Of a DNA stretch of 64,000 nucleotides, positions 45,431 to 52,880 are shown one piece after another. Every line of letters begins with the position of its first letter. Within the stretch, counting starts at the first letter, position 1. Position numbers and translations under genes: made by a program. Origin of the DNA: Betaproteobacteria bacterium (GTDB taxonomy: Bacteria > Pseudomonadota > Gammaproteobacteria > Burkholderiales > Burkholderiaceae_C); contig CANGHH010000007.1 in the NCBI GenBank assembly GCA_947453725.1, forward strand, positions 62,001 through 126,000, in the 5' to 3' direction. The notes under the pieces were generated by a model. The model worked only from the letters and a program-made list of their open reading frames with translations, made no database searches and had not been told where the DNA came from.

Positions 45431-46987
45431 CTACTTGGTGAAGCTGGCCTTCACCGACAGGCTCTTGCTCATCGTCACCGTGCACGTGGGTTGCGTGCCG
45501 GCGCAGGCGCCGCCCCAGCCGGCAAAGGCCAGACCTGCCGGCGGTGCCGCCGTCAAGGTCACGGCGGTGTTGGCGGCGAAACTGGCGGCGCATGCGGTGC
45601 TGCAGCGGATCCCCGCCGGCGCGCTGCTGACCGTGCCGACATTGCTGAAACTGAGCGCGAGCGAGAAGGGACCTGCGGCTGCACCACCGCCGCCACCGCC
45701 GCCAGCGCCACCGCCACCGCCACCGCCGGCCGCCACGAAGGTGGCCGTGACGGCGCCTTCGGCATTCAGCGCCACGGTGCAACTGCCCGCGTTGCCCGCG
45801 CACAGCCCGCCCCAGGTGGCAAAGCTGCTGCCGGAGCTGGCCTTGGCCGTCAGCGTGACGCTGGCGCCTGGCGTGTAGACGCCGTAGCACTTGCTGGGGC
45901 AGCTGTAGGTCTTGTCGGACGAGGACACGCTGCCATTGCCGACGACGCTGACCGTGAGCGCATTGACGTCCAGGTTGGCGGCCACGTTCTGTGCACCGAT
46001 GGCGTTGCCCAGTTCACCTGCGCCGGGGGCCGTGCAGGTGCCGTCCGCGCACAGCGCTTCGTGCGTGAGGGGGTCATAGACGCCGGCGTACTGGTAGTAC
46101 TCGTAGCGCCGAACCACCGCATGGTTGCCGTTGCCGACATTGCCCTGGTTGGCCAGCTTGCCGCGCCGGCGTTGACCGGCGCCCGGGGGGTCGGCCTGCA
46201 GCAGCGACCAGTTGACCTCGACCTGCGCCGCGTTCTCGGGCACCACGGCGTGGTTGTCACCCACGAGCTGGTCCAGGTCGACGCGGCCGGGCTGCTCGGT
46301 CTTGTAGACGCGCACCCATTGCGCATCGCCGAACTGAGCCGGCGGCGGGGGCGGCGCCTGCACCTCGGCCACCACCACCGGCGGCAGGCCGGGGTTGGCC
46401 GGCGGCTGGGCGACCCAGACCGGCGCTGGCAGCGAGACATCCACGCCGACGGGTTTCACGGCGCCGGGCACGGCCGGGTCGGCCACCAGCCAGCGGTAGA
46501 GGATCTTCGTCGGGTTCGCGTAAGCGGTGCTGATGCCGAAGTGCTCGCAGCCCGCGGTGGCGTAGGTGCCGGGCATGCCCAGCGTCCAGCACGAATCGCC
46601 GGGCACCGTGGTCAGGTTGGGCGGCACCGGCGTGTAGGTGGTGAAGCGCCCGGTGGCCGCGTCGTAGGGCGCGATCCAGCGCACATAGACGCCGCCCGGG
46701 AAGTCGGTGGCCTGTCCGAAGCCGTAGCGGATGACGCCGGCGTTGAAGTTCGACGGAAAGATGCGCGACAACTGAGACTTGCTCACGCCCCAGATCTCCA
46801 TTTCGAAGCCGTAGGTCGGGGCGCCGGTGTCGTTGAGCACGTCGAAGTTCTGGTACGAACCGGCCATGACGACGGCCTGGGCCTGCGCGCCCAGCGGTGC
46901 CAGGCCGAAGGCAGCGAACGCGGCCAGCGCGGCGTGGCGCCAGGATGGTCCGCGCGGTGTCCGGCGGGAAGTGGGTGTGGGGTGCAT
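45431..46987 (-). CDS. secreted protein with two C-terminal InlB-type/bacterial beta repeats
   Basis: A 518-residue exported protein. The signal peptide lies within residues 1-37 (ending GAQA). Residues 38-330 form an unrecognised N-terminal domain with scattered Cys and aromatic residues. Two similar beta repeats end the protein: VTLTAKASSGSSFATWGGLCAGNAGSCTV (about 395) and VTLTAAPPAGLAFAGWGGACAGTQPTCTV (about 485), each with a Cys pair, as in divergent InlB B-repeat domains. A near-pure glycine linker (about 430-450) separates them. A good AGGAG precedes the ATG at 46987. It follows the S8 protease gene behind a terminator and has its own copy of the shared bipartite promoter motif. Confidence 0.85.
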   Translation of the reverse strand: MHPTPTSRRTPRGPSWRHAALAAFAAFGLAPLGAQAQAVVMAGSYQNFDVLNDTGAPTYGFEMEIWGVSKSQLSRIFPSNFNAGVIRYGFGQATDFPGGVYVRWIAPYDAATGRFTTYTPVPPNLTTVPGDSCWTLGMPGTYATAGCEHFGISTAYANPTKILYRWLVADPAVPGAVKPVGVDVSLPAPVWVAQPPANPGLPPVVVAEVQAPPPPPAQFGDAQWVRVYKTEQPGRVDLDQLVGDNHAVVPENAAQVEVNWSLLQADPPGAGQRRRGKLANQGNVGNGNHAVVRRYEYYQYAGVYDPLTHEALCADGTCTAPGAGELGNAIGAQNVAANLDVNALTVSVVGNGSVSSSDKTYSCPSKCYGVYTPGASVTLTAKASSGSSFATWGGLCAGNAGSCTVALNAEGAVTATFVAAGGGGGGGAGGGGGGGAAAGPFSLALSFSNVGTVSSAPAGIRCSTACAASFAANTAVTLTAAPPAGLAFAGWGGACAGTQPTCTVTMSKSLSVKASFTK

Positions 46988-47043
46988 CTCTTGCTCCTGA
47001 TGGGGGTTGCCTCGCGTCGCGGGCTGTGCCGGCGACACCTCCC

Positions 47044-47073
47044 ACAGAGGCACCCAAGGGTGCGGAAATACAC
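47044..47073 (-). promoter_or_regulatory. bipartite promoter-like motif, copy C (before the repeat-protein gene)
   Basis: On the minus strand: GTGTATTTC (47073-47065), 14 bases, CCTCTGT (47050-47044). Same boxes and spacing as copies A and B, here with three box-base differences. It lies 57 bases upstream of the ATG at 46987 and downstream of the S8 protease terminator, where a separate promoter is needed. Confidence 0.5.
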
Positions 47074-47092
47074 GGCGCAACGGCCCGGCCAG

Positions 47093-47128
47093 CAAAAAGA
47101 AAGGGCCAGTGCCTCCCGGCACCGGCCC
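47093..47128 (-). terminator. terminator of the S8 protease gene
   Basis: An 11-bp stem with one mismatch (GGGCCAGTGCC/GGCACCGGCCC, 47103-47113 with 47118-47128), 4-base loop, followed on the minus strand by a T-rich run (complement of 47093-47102). It lies 22 bases beyond the protease stop codon. Confidence 0.85.
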
Positions 47129-47149
47129 TCGGTCTTCGGGGTTAGCGGG

Positions 47150-48487
47150 TCAGTGGCAGATCACGGCCGGCGGCGCCACGTTGGCCACGGCCGCGGCGGC
47201 GTGCACCTGGCGCAGTCCGGTGCCGCACAGCACCGACGTCGTGCGCTTCAGGCGCCGGATGATCTCGGCCGGCGCCACGCTCAGGTCCAGCGAACGCACC
47301 AGCGCGGCCGTGCCCGCAGCCAGCGGCGCCGCCATCGAGGTGCCGCTCCAGGTGCCGTAGCCGCCAGGCACGGTGCTGGTGATGCCCTCGCCCGGTGCCG
47401 CCATGTCGATCCAGCTGCCGGAGTTGCTGAAGCTGGCGAGCTTGTTGGCGGCATTGCTGGCGCCGATGGCCAGCAAGCCGTAGGCGCCTTCTGCGGCGGG
47501 GTATTCCTTCACGCTGCTGCTGGCGTCGTTGCCGGCGGCGGCCACGATGACGGCGCTGCTGCCCGCGCTGCAGCGCACGGCATCGTCGTTGTAGCCGGGG
47601 TCTGAGCGGTCGCCAATGGGGTCGTCGGGTACCGCGGCGGCGCAGGAGGCGATCTGCGCGATGGTGTCGATGATGCGTGTGCGCGCCAGGCTGCCCAGGC
47701 TGAGGTTGATGACGTGTGCGCCGTCGTTGGTGGCCGGGTTGCCATCGGGGTCCACCGCGTAAAGCAGAGCCTCGGCCAGTACCCAGGCGTTGCCCACGCC
47801 GTTGGCGTCGAGCACGCGCAGCGGCATCAGCAGCGCACCGGGTGCGGCCAGGGCCACCAGGCCCGCGACGTGGGTGCCGTGGCCGTAAGCGGCGTTGGCC
47901 GTGGTGCCGACTTCGGACGGGTCGTTGTCCCAGTCCACAAAGTCGAAGCCCGGCAGCAGGCGTCCGGCGAGCAGCGGGTGGCCGAGGTCGACCCCGGTGT
48001 CGAGCACGGCCACGCGCACGCCGGCGCCGGTGGTCGTGCGCTGCGCTTCAGCCAGGTGCAGGGCCTGCGGTGCCCATTGCGCCACGTAGGCCTGCGGATT
48101 GCCGATGGCCCAGGGGGCGTTGCCACGCGATTCGGGGCTGCGGTGGGTGGTGTTGACCTCGGCGATCATCACGTCGGGTTCCAGCACCAGGCCGGCCAGC
48201 ACGTCTTTCACGCGCGCGCTGCCGATGACCTTCAGGCGGTAGATCGGCCGCGCGCCGAAGCGGTCGATCAGCGTGAGCGGGTACTTGGCCAGCAATGGCG
48301 CCAGCGCGTCCCCCGTGCGCAGCTTGACCAGCACCTCGCCGGGCATGTCGGCGTCGGCGCCCGTGCTGCTGCCGCCGCCGCCGCTGGTTCCCCCGCCGCC
48401 GCCGGCCAGCGCCGGCAGCGTGCAGGCCAGGCCCAGCAAGGCGCCGCCGATGGCTACGGTGCGGCACAGAAGGGTGGGCAGGCTCAT
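47150..48487 (-). CDS. secreted S8 family serine protease (subtilase)
   Basis: A 445-residue exported subtilisin-like protease. A signal peptide (residues 1-28, ending LALA) is followed by a Gly/Ser linker (29-43) and an inhibitor-like prodomain (about 48-115). The catalytic triad is complete: D163 (AVLDTGVD), H203 (YGHGTHVAG), S384 (SGTSMAAP), with the oxyanion N320 (AAAGND). The ATG at 48487 is chosen because an in-frame GTG at 48517 would sit only 7 bases from the promoter-like motif B. Preceded by the CHAT gene and followed by a terminator. Its place suggests a role downstream of, or in parallel with, the CHAT protease. Confidence 0.92.
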   Translation of the reverse strand: MSLPTLLCRTVAIGGALLGLACTLPALAGGGGGTSGGGGSSTGADADMPGEVLVKLRTGDALAPLLAKYPLTLIDRFGARPIYRLKVIGSARVKDVLAGLVLEPDVMIAEVNTTHRSPESRGNAPWAIGNPQAYVAQWAPQALHLAEAQRTTTGAGVRVAVLDTGVDLGHPLLAGRLLPGFDFVDWDNDPSEVGTTANAAYGHGTHVAGLVALAAPGALLMPLRVLDANGVGNAWVLAEALLYAVDPDGNPATNDGAHVINLSLGSLARTRIIDTIAQIASCAAAVPDDPIGDRSDPGYNDDAVRCSAGSSAVIVAAAGNDASSSVKEYPAAEGAYGLLAIGASNAANKLASFSNSGSWIDMAAPGEGITSTVPGGYGTWSGTSMAAPLAAGTAALVRSLDLSVAPAEIIRRLKRTTSVLCGTGLRQVHAAAAVANVAPPAVICH

Positions 48488-48523
48488 GATTCGGGTCTCG
48501 CTGCGGTCGGGGTTCACGGCTCT

Positions 48524-48553
48524 ACAGAGCGGGTTTCAGCGCGCCAGATACAT
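48524..48553 (-). promoter_or_regulatory. bipartite promoter-like motif, copy B (before the S8 protease gene)
   Basis: On the minus strand: ATGTATCTG (48553-48545), 14 bases, GCTCTGT (48530-48524). Both boxes are identical to copy A, with identical spacing; the 14 bases between differ. It lies 37 bases upstream of the S8 ATG at 48487, in the 111-base gap after the CHAT gene. Confidence 0.6.
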
Positions 48554-48598
48554 CCCGGCCGCGGGCAATCCGCGCAGTATCGCTTTTGCGGTCTTCGC

Positions 48599-51403
48599 CT
48601 ACCAGCCGCCGTGCACCGTGAACGCAGCCCAGAAGTAGGGGTGGGGCTGCTCGCGCAGCGTCGCCGCCTGGGCTTGGCGCAGCGCCGCCGCCGGGCCCCT
48701 GCCGCCCGCCAGCGCTGCATGAAAGCGCGCCATGAAGGCCAAGGTGGCCTCGTCTTCCACGGGCCACAGGCTGGCCACCACGCGGGCGGCGCCGGCGACC
48801 AGGAAGGCTCGCACCAGGCCCACGCTTTCGTCGCCGACGCCCACCTCGGCCAGGCCCGACTCGCAGGCGCTGAGCACCACGGTGCAGGCCTGCAAGCCCA
48901 GGGTCTCGGCCAGGTCGGCGGTGAGCGCCTGGTCGTGCAGGTGCAGTGCCGAAAAGCGCGGGTTGTCGCTGCGGAACTGCGCGTGGCAGGCCAGGTGCAG
49001 CACATCGGCCGTGCTGGCGCCGGCACGCAAGGCCTGCAGCGTGGCCTGCTCGCCGACGCAGGCGTGGCCACTCGCGAACAGGGCCGCCACCGCCGTGGCC
49101 TCGCGCGCCGCGTGCGGCAGGCGCGACGATTCGGCCAGCGCCAGCACGCGCTGCGCCGCGCGAGGCGGACGCCGCAGGCCGCGCAGCGCCGCACTGGCGC
49201 TGGGTGCCAGCGCCAGCTCCACGCGCTGGCCGAGCGGCAAGCCACCGTCGGGCAGGGCCGCAAAGGGCAGGTTGCCGAGTTGCGCATGCGGCACGATCAG
49301 GATGCGTCGGGCGCCGCCCAGCGCCGCGGCCAGTGGGGCCCACACCAGCGCGTGCAGGCGCGCCAGCCGCACTTGCAGGCGCGCGGTCAGCAGGGGCAGG
49401 TGCGGCCGCACGGGCGCGACACCGTGGCGCAGGGTCTCGAGCTGGAAGCGGGTCGCGCGCACGGCGTCCAGCGTCTCGCGCCAGGAGGCCAGGCTTCTGA
49501 CCAGCGCCACGCCGTCGGCCTTGGCGACGCAGGCGAACAGTTCATCGTCCTGCACGCCGTATTCGACCAGCGCCTCGCCCGGCGCCAGCGCCTGGCGCAG
49601 GGCGGCGACATCGAATCCACCGGCGCCGGCACCACCCTGCGCCGGCGTGGTCAGGCGCTGGCGTCGCGCAAATTCCAGCAGCTCATGCTCGGTGCGCAGC
49701 AGTTCGGCGTCCAGCGCCGCCGACGACGAACCCTCGTCCTGCTGCCGCTGCACCTGCCGGTACAGCCAGTTCAGGCGCGTGCGCATGGGCGCCATCGCAT
49801 CCGGCCCCTGCGCCCCGGCATCCGGCGTGCCCGCTTCAGCCAGACGCTCGCCGAGCGCGCGTGCGCGGAAGCGGTCGAGCTGCCACAGCACCTGCTCGCC
49901 GCTGCCTCCGGCCAGTGCGGCGCGCAGCTGCTCTTGGTACGGGCGCAGGTGGTCGGTGAGGAAGGCGCTGCGCAACGCGTCGTCCGGCAGTGCGCGGCGC
50001 TGGTCCTCGAAGAGTTCGATCGCGGCGTCGAACAGGGCGCTGGCGCGCGCCGCCTCGCCTTGCGCCTGCGCGACCAGTCCCTGGCCCGTGAGACAGCGCA
50101 CCTGGACATGCAGCTGCCGCAGCGCGACAGCACGCGCCAAGATGGCGTCGAAGATGGCGCCGGCCTCGGCCGCGCGCCCCGCGTCCAGCAGCGCCCGGGC
50201 ACGGATCACGTCGGCGCGCGCGCTGCCGTCGGCCTGCCCGGCCTGGCCGAAACCGGCCTGCGCCGCACCGGCCCATTCCAGCGCGGCCGCGTTGTCGCCG
50301 GCGGCCAGCGCGAGCTCGGCGCGTGCCAGCCCGACCGCCGCCGCACCGACCCCGTTGCCCTGCGCGGCGAACAGCGCCGAGGCCGCGGCGAAAGACGCTG
50401 CAGCGGCGTCCTGCCCCAGCAAAGCCTGCGTGCGGCCCAGCTGGGCCAGCGCCCAGGCCTGCTCGTCGGGCAGCGCGGGCGAGCGGTAACGCTGCTCGGC
50501 GGTGCTGAACAGGGCCAGCGCCTCGGGCAGCAGCCGCAGTTCGAGGTAGACGTCGCCCAGGTGGCGCTCGGCGATGGCGCGCAACTGCGGCATGCCCAGC
50601 GCTTCGTAGCGGCGGCAGGCCGATTCCAGGCCGGCCAGCGCCTCGCGCCACCCGCCGCGTGCCAGATGCAGTCGCGCCACCGCCTCGCTCACCAGCGCCA
50701 GCGGAGTTTCCAGCGCCAGCGCGGCAGCGTCGGCACCGGCGCGGCCATAGATGCGCAGCGCCTCGTCGAAGTCGCCCCGGGCGGCCACCGCCTCGGCCAG
50801 GCCGATGTCGGCCAGCACGCCGTGGGGGCGGTCGTCCAGCCGGTCGAACAGGGCGGCCGCTTCGCGGTAGTGGTGCTCGGCCTCGGGGTAGGCGTCGCGC
50901 CGCAGGTGCAGGCTGCCCAGGTTCTGGCTCACGCGTGCGGCCACCGTCAGGTTGCCCAGCGCGAGCAGTTCGCGCTGCGTCGCCTCGGCGCCGGCGGCGG
51001 CCTGGGCGTGCTGGCCCAGCATCGATAGCGCCATGATCTTCGGCACCTGGGTCTGCGCGGCCGGGTCCGGTCGGCCGGCGCGGTGGAAAAGGTCCGCCGC
51101 GGCGTCGAAGGCGCGCACGGCTGCGGCCATCTCGCCCTGCGTCAGGCAGGCGATGCCGGCCGTCCATTGCACCAGCGCCTCGACCTCCTGCGACTGGGCC
51201 GGCGGCACGCCCGCCCGGTGCAGCGCGTGCAGCGCCTGGGCGGCGCGCACCGCGCACGGCGGCTCGGTGCTCCAGGCCTCGTAGCAGAGCTGCTTCAGCG
51301 CCCAAGCGAGAACCAGCGCATCCTCAACGGCAGCAGGCGCAGCCGCCGTGCCTTCGAGCCACTGGCGAGCGCGCACCAGCGCGGGCTCGGTGGCGTGGGT
51401 CAA
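48599..51403 (-). CDS. TPR-CHAT protease (caspase-like)
   Basis: A 934-residue cytoplasmic protein. Residues about 60-480 form an array of tetratricopeptide-type helical repeats (for example VAARVSQNLGSLHLRRDAYP and ARALFSTAEQRY-like units). The C-terminal third is a CHAT (caspase HetF-associated with TPR) peptidase domain with the dyad H807 (LACHAQF) and C847 (LSACESG), followed by GLVRAFLVAGAARVVASLWPV and the C-terminal YFWAAFTVHG. The frame has no ATG at its start; the TTG at 51403 overlaps the preceding stop (TTGA), so translation is coupled. CHAT proteases cleave partner proteins in signalling and conflict systems; the target here is unknown. Confidence 0.9.
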   Translation of the reverse strand: MTHATEPALVRARQWLEGTAAAPAAVEDALVLAWALKQLCYEAWSTEPPCAVRAAQALHALHRAGVPPAQSQEVEALVQWTAGIACLTQGEMAAAVRAFDAAADLFHRAGRPDPAAQTQVPKIMALSMLGQHAQAAAGAEATQRELLALGNLTVAARVSQNLGSLHLRRDAYPEAEHHYREAAALFDRLDDRPHGVLADIGLAEAVAARGDFDEALRIYGRAGADAAALALETPLALVSEAVARLHLARGGWREALAGLESACRRYEALGMPQLRAIAERHLGDVYLELRLLPEALALFSTAEQRYRSPALPDEQAWALAQLGRTQALLGQDAAAASFAAASALFAAQGNGVGAAAVGLARAELALAAGDNAAALEWAGAAQAGFGQAGQADGSARADVIRARALLDAGRAAEAGAIFDAILARAVALRQLHVQVRCLTGQGLVAQAQGEAARASALFDAAIELFEDQRRALPDDALRSAFLTDHLRPYQEQLRAALAGGSGEQVLWQLDRFRARALGERLAEAGTPDAGAQGPDAMAPMRTRLNWLYRQVQRQQDEGSSSAALDAELLRTEHELLEFARRQRLTTPAQGGAGAGGFDVAALRQALAPGEALVEYGVQDDELFACVAKADGVALVRSLASWRETLDAVRATRFQLETLRHGVAPVRPHLPLLTARLQVRLARLHALVWAPLAAALGGARRILIVPHAQLGNLPFAALPDGGLPLGQRVELALAPSASAALRGLRRPPRAAQRVLALAESSRLPHAAREATAVAALFASGHACVGEQATLQALRAGASTADVLHLACHAQFRSDNPRFSALHLHDQALTADLAETLGLQACTVVLSACESGLAEVGVGDESVGLVRAFLVAGAARVVASLWPVEDEATLAFMARFHAALAGGRGPAAALRQAQAATLREQPHPYFWAAFTVHGGW

Positions 51404-51942
51404 TGGGCAGGCTCGCCGACGTCGAAGGGGGGCAGCAGCACTTCTTCGGTACCCGCGTACAGCGTGAGCGAGTAGATGCCCGCGGCCACGCCGTCGAGCC
51501 GGAATTCGCCGACCTCGTCCAGCGGCGTGGTCCACGCCTGGGTACCGGCGTCCAGCCGGGTCAGCTCGACGCGGCCCGGCTCCTCGGTGCCCAGCACCTG
51601 GCCCGCCAGCGACCAGCCCCGGTCGGCCGGCGCGATGCGCAGGTCGATGTCGCGGTTGCCGGCGCGGTAGAGCAGCTGCCGTGTCGGCGAGCGCAGCGAG
51701 CGCATGCCGGTGGCCAGCGCCGGCGTCGCCCAGCTGTCGAAGGCCAGCGCCGCCGCCACGCGAACCCACAGCGCCTGCACGCCGGCGGCCAGCGCCGCTG
51801 CGGCCTTGGGGCCGGGCCAGAGCCCGATGGCGGCGCGTTGCAGCGCCGCCGGCGCATCGGGCAACTCGCGCAGCGCGTGGCGCAGCCGATGGCCGAGTTC
51901 AGCATCGGCTGCGGTGTCGTCAGGGTCGTCGTGTGGGTACAT
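51400..51942 (-). CDS. small beta-sandwich protein between ECF sigma factor and CHAT protease (possible anti-sigma)
   Basis: A 180-residue soluble protein without signal peptide. The N-terminal third is helical and acidic (LGHRLRHALRELPDAPAALQRAA), in the size range of cytoplasmic anti-sigma segments. The last 80 residues read as a carboxypeptidase-regulatory/transthyretin-like beta-sandwich (WSLAGQVLGTEEPGRVELTRL, VGEFRLDGVAAGIYSLTLYAG). I chose the ATG at 51942, just downstream of motif A. It starts 63 bases after the sigma factor gene and overlaps the CHAT start by TTGA. An anti-sigma or CHAT-partner role is inference from position. Confidence 0.75.
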   Translation of the reverse strand: MYPHDDPDDTAADAELGHRLRHALRELPDAPAALQRAAIGLWPGPKAAAALAAGVQALWVRVAAALAFDSWATPALATGMRSLRSPTRQLLYRAGNRDIDLRIAPADRGWSLAGQVLGTEEPGRVELTRLDAGTQAWTTPLDEVGEFRLDGVAAGIYSLTLYAGTEEVLLPPFDVGEPAH

Positions 51943-51967
51943 GGCGGGTTGCTGGTCGTGTAGGTTC

Positions 51968-51997
51968 ACAGAGCAGCGGATCGGCACGCAGATACAT
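51968..51997 (-). promoter_or_regulatory. bipartite promoter-like motif, copy A (before the beta-sandwich/CHAT genes)
   Basis: On the minus strand: ATGTATCTG (51997-51989), 14 bases, GCTCTGT (51974-51968). It lies in the 63-base gap after the sigma factor gene and 26 bases upstream of the ATG at 51942. Copies B and C share both boxes and the exact spacing. Confidence 0.6.
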
Positions 51998-52005
51998 GCT
52001 GTTGC

Positions 52006-52617
52006 TCAAGAGCCGGTTTTCGTCTTGGGGTCATCGACCAGCGACCGCAGCTTGCCCAGGCAGCGCGCCCGGGTCGGGCCGATGCTACCCACCGGCATGG
52101 CTAGGCGCCGCGCGACCTCGTCGTAGGCGGGCCGTTCGTCGTCGTCGCCGAACAGCAGCAGCAGCAGGTCGCGGCAGCGCGCGTCCAGGCGGTCGAGCGC
52201 GGCGCGCAGCAAGTCCAGCTGTTGCAGGGCGGAGAGCGCGTCTTCGGCCAGGGGTGCGTCGTCGGGCAGGGTGTCTTCCAGGCCCTCGCCGGGCGCGTCG
52301 TCGGGGGCGGTCATCGACACCGTGCGCCGGCCCAGTTGGCGCACACGCAGCGCCTCGCGCTTGGCCGTGGTCACGATCCAGGCACGCAGCCGGTCGGGTT
52401 GTTCCAGTCGCGGCAGGAAGGGCAGCAGGCGGGCGAACACGGTCTGGAAGACGTCGCCCGCGGCATGTTCGTCCAGGCCGGCGCGCATCACGATGGCATA
52501 GACCAGCCGCTGGTAACGGCCCACCAGAGCCGCCCAAGCAGCCGCTTCGCCCTGCAGGCAGCGGGCGACCAGGCTGGCATCGTCATCGGGAGGGCCGTTC
52601 GGGCTGGTAGGACTCAT
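52006..52617 (-). CDS. ECF-type RNA polymerase sigma factor
   Basis: A 203-residue sigma-70 family factor lacking regions 1 and 3. Region 2 lies at about residues 20-95 (WAALVGRYQRLVYAIVMRAGL, AAGDVFQTVFARLLPFLPRL, LRAWIVTTAKREAL) and region 4 at about 145-195 (RLDARCRDLLLLLF, YDEVARRLAMPVGSIGPTRARCLGKLR). I chose the ATG at 52617. First gene of the CHAT cluster, read leftward, directly after the tRNA-Met terminator. No copy of the shared bipartite motif lies upstream of it, so simple autoregulation through that motif is not seen. Confidence 0.92.
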   Translation of the reverse strand: MSPTSPNGPPDDDASLVARCLQGEAAAWAALVGRYQRLVYAIVMRAGLDEHAAGDVFQTVFARLLPFLPRLEQPDRLRAWIVTTAKREALRVRQLGRRTVSMTAPDDAPGEGLEDTLPDDAPLAEDALSALQQLDLLRAALDRLDARCRDLLLLLFGDDDERPAYDEVARRLAMPVGSIGPTRARCLGKLRSLVDDPKTKTGS

Positions 52618-52689
52618 CGCGCAGAGGTCATGGTAGGGCCATTCAGCGCCGCCGGCCGGCCAAGGTGGACCCCTCAGCGGACACCCGGC

Positions 52690-52733
52690 CAAAAAGCAAA
52701 AGGGCCACCAAGCTGTTGACTTGGAGGCCCTTT
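52690..52733 (-). terminator. terminator of tRNA-Met
   Basis: Long two-part stem: AAAGGGCC/GGCCCTTT (outer, to 52733) and CCAAG/CTTGG (inner, 52708-52712 with 52720-52724), single-base bulges, 7-base loop. It is followed on the minus strand by a T run (complement of A at 52691-52695). It starts 8 bases past the tRNA end and isolates the ECF gene from tRNA transcription. Confidence 0.85.
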
Positions 52734-52740
52734 CAGGTTT

Positions 52741-52817
52741 TGGTGGCGCTTCAGGGATTTGAACCCCGGACCTGCGGATTATGATTCCGTCGCTCTAACC
52801 AGCTGAGCTAAAGCGCC
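52741..52817 (-). tRNA. tRNA with CAT anticodon, probably elongator tRNA-Met
   Basis: A 77-base cloverleaf. Acceptor GGCGCTT (52817-52811) pairs with AAGCGCC (52751-52745), discriminator A, CCA encoded (52741-52743). The anticodon loop is ATCATAA with CAT at 34-36; the T stem is CGGGG/CCCTG. The anticodon stem has one A-C mismatch at its top. CAT is shared with tRNA-Ile2 and initiator tRNA; the position beside ftsY/ffh favours elongator Met. Confidence 0.9.
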
Positions 52818-52880
52818 TGAGCCGCACATTATAGCGAGCCTGAAGGCTCGCGAAAAGGCTTGGTCCAAGTCCCGCACCCG

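Noticed and set aside
47714..51028. An 1104-codon plus-strand open frame opposite the S8 and CHAT genes
   Set aside because: Antisense shadow; Gln/Arg/His-rich and without motifs, while the minus strand encodes intact catalytic triad and dyad.
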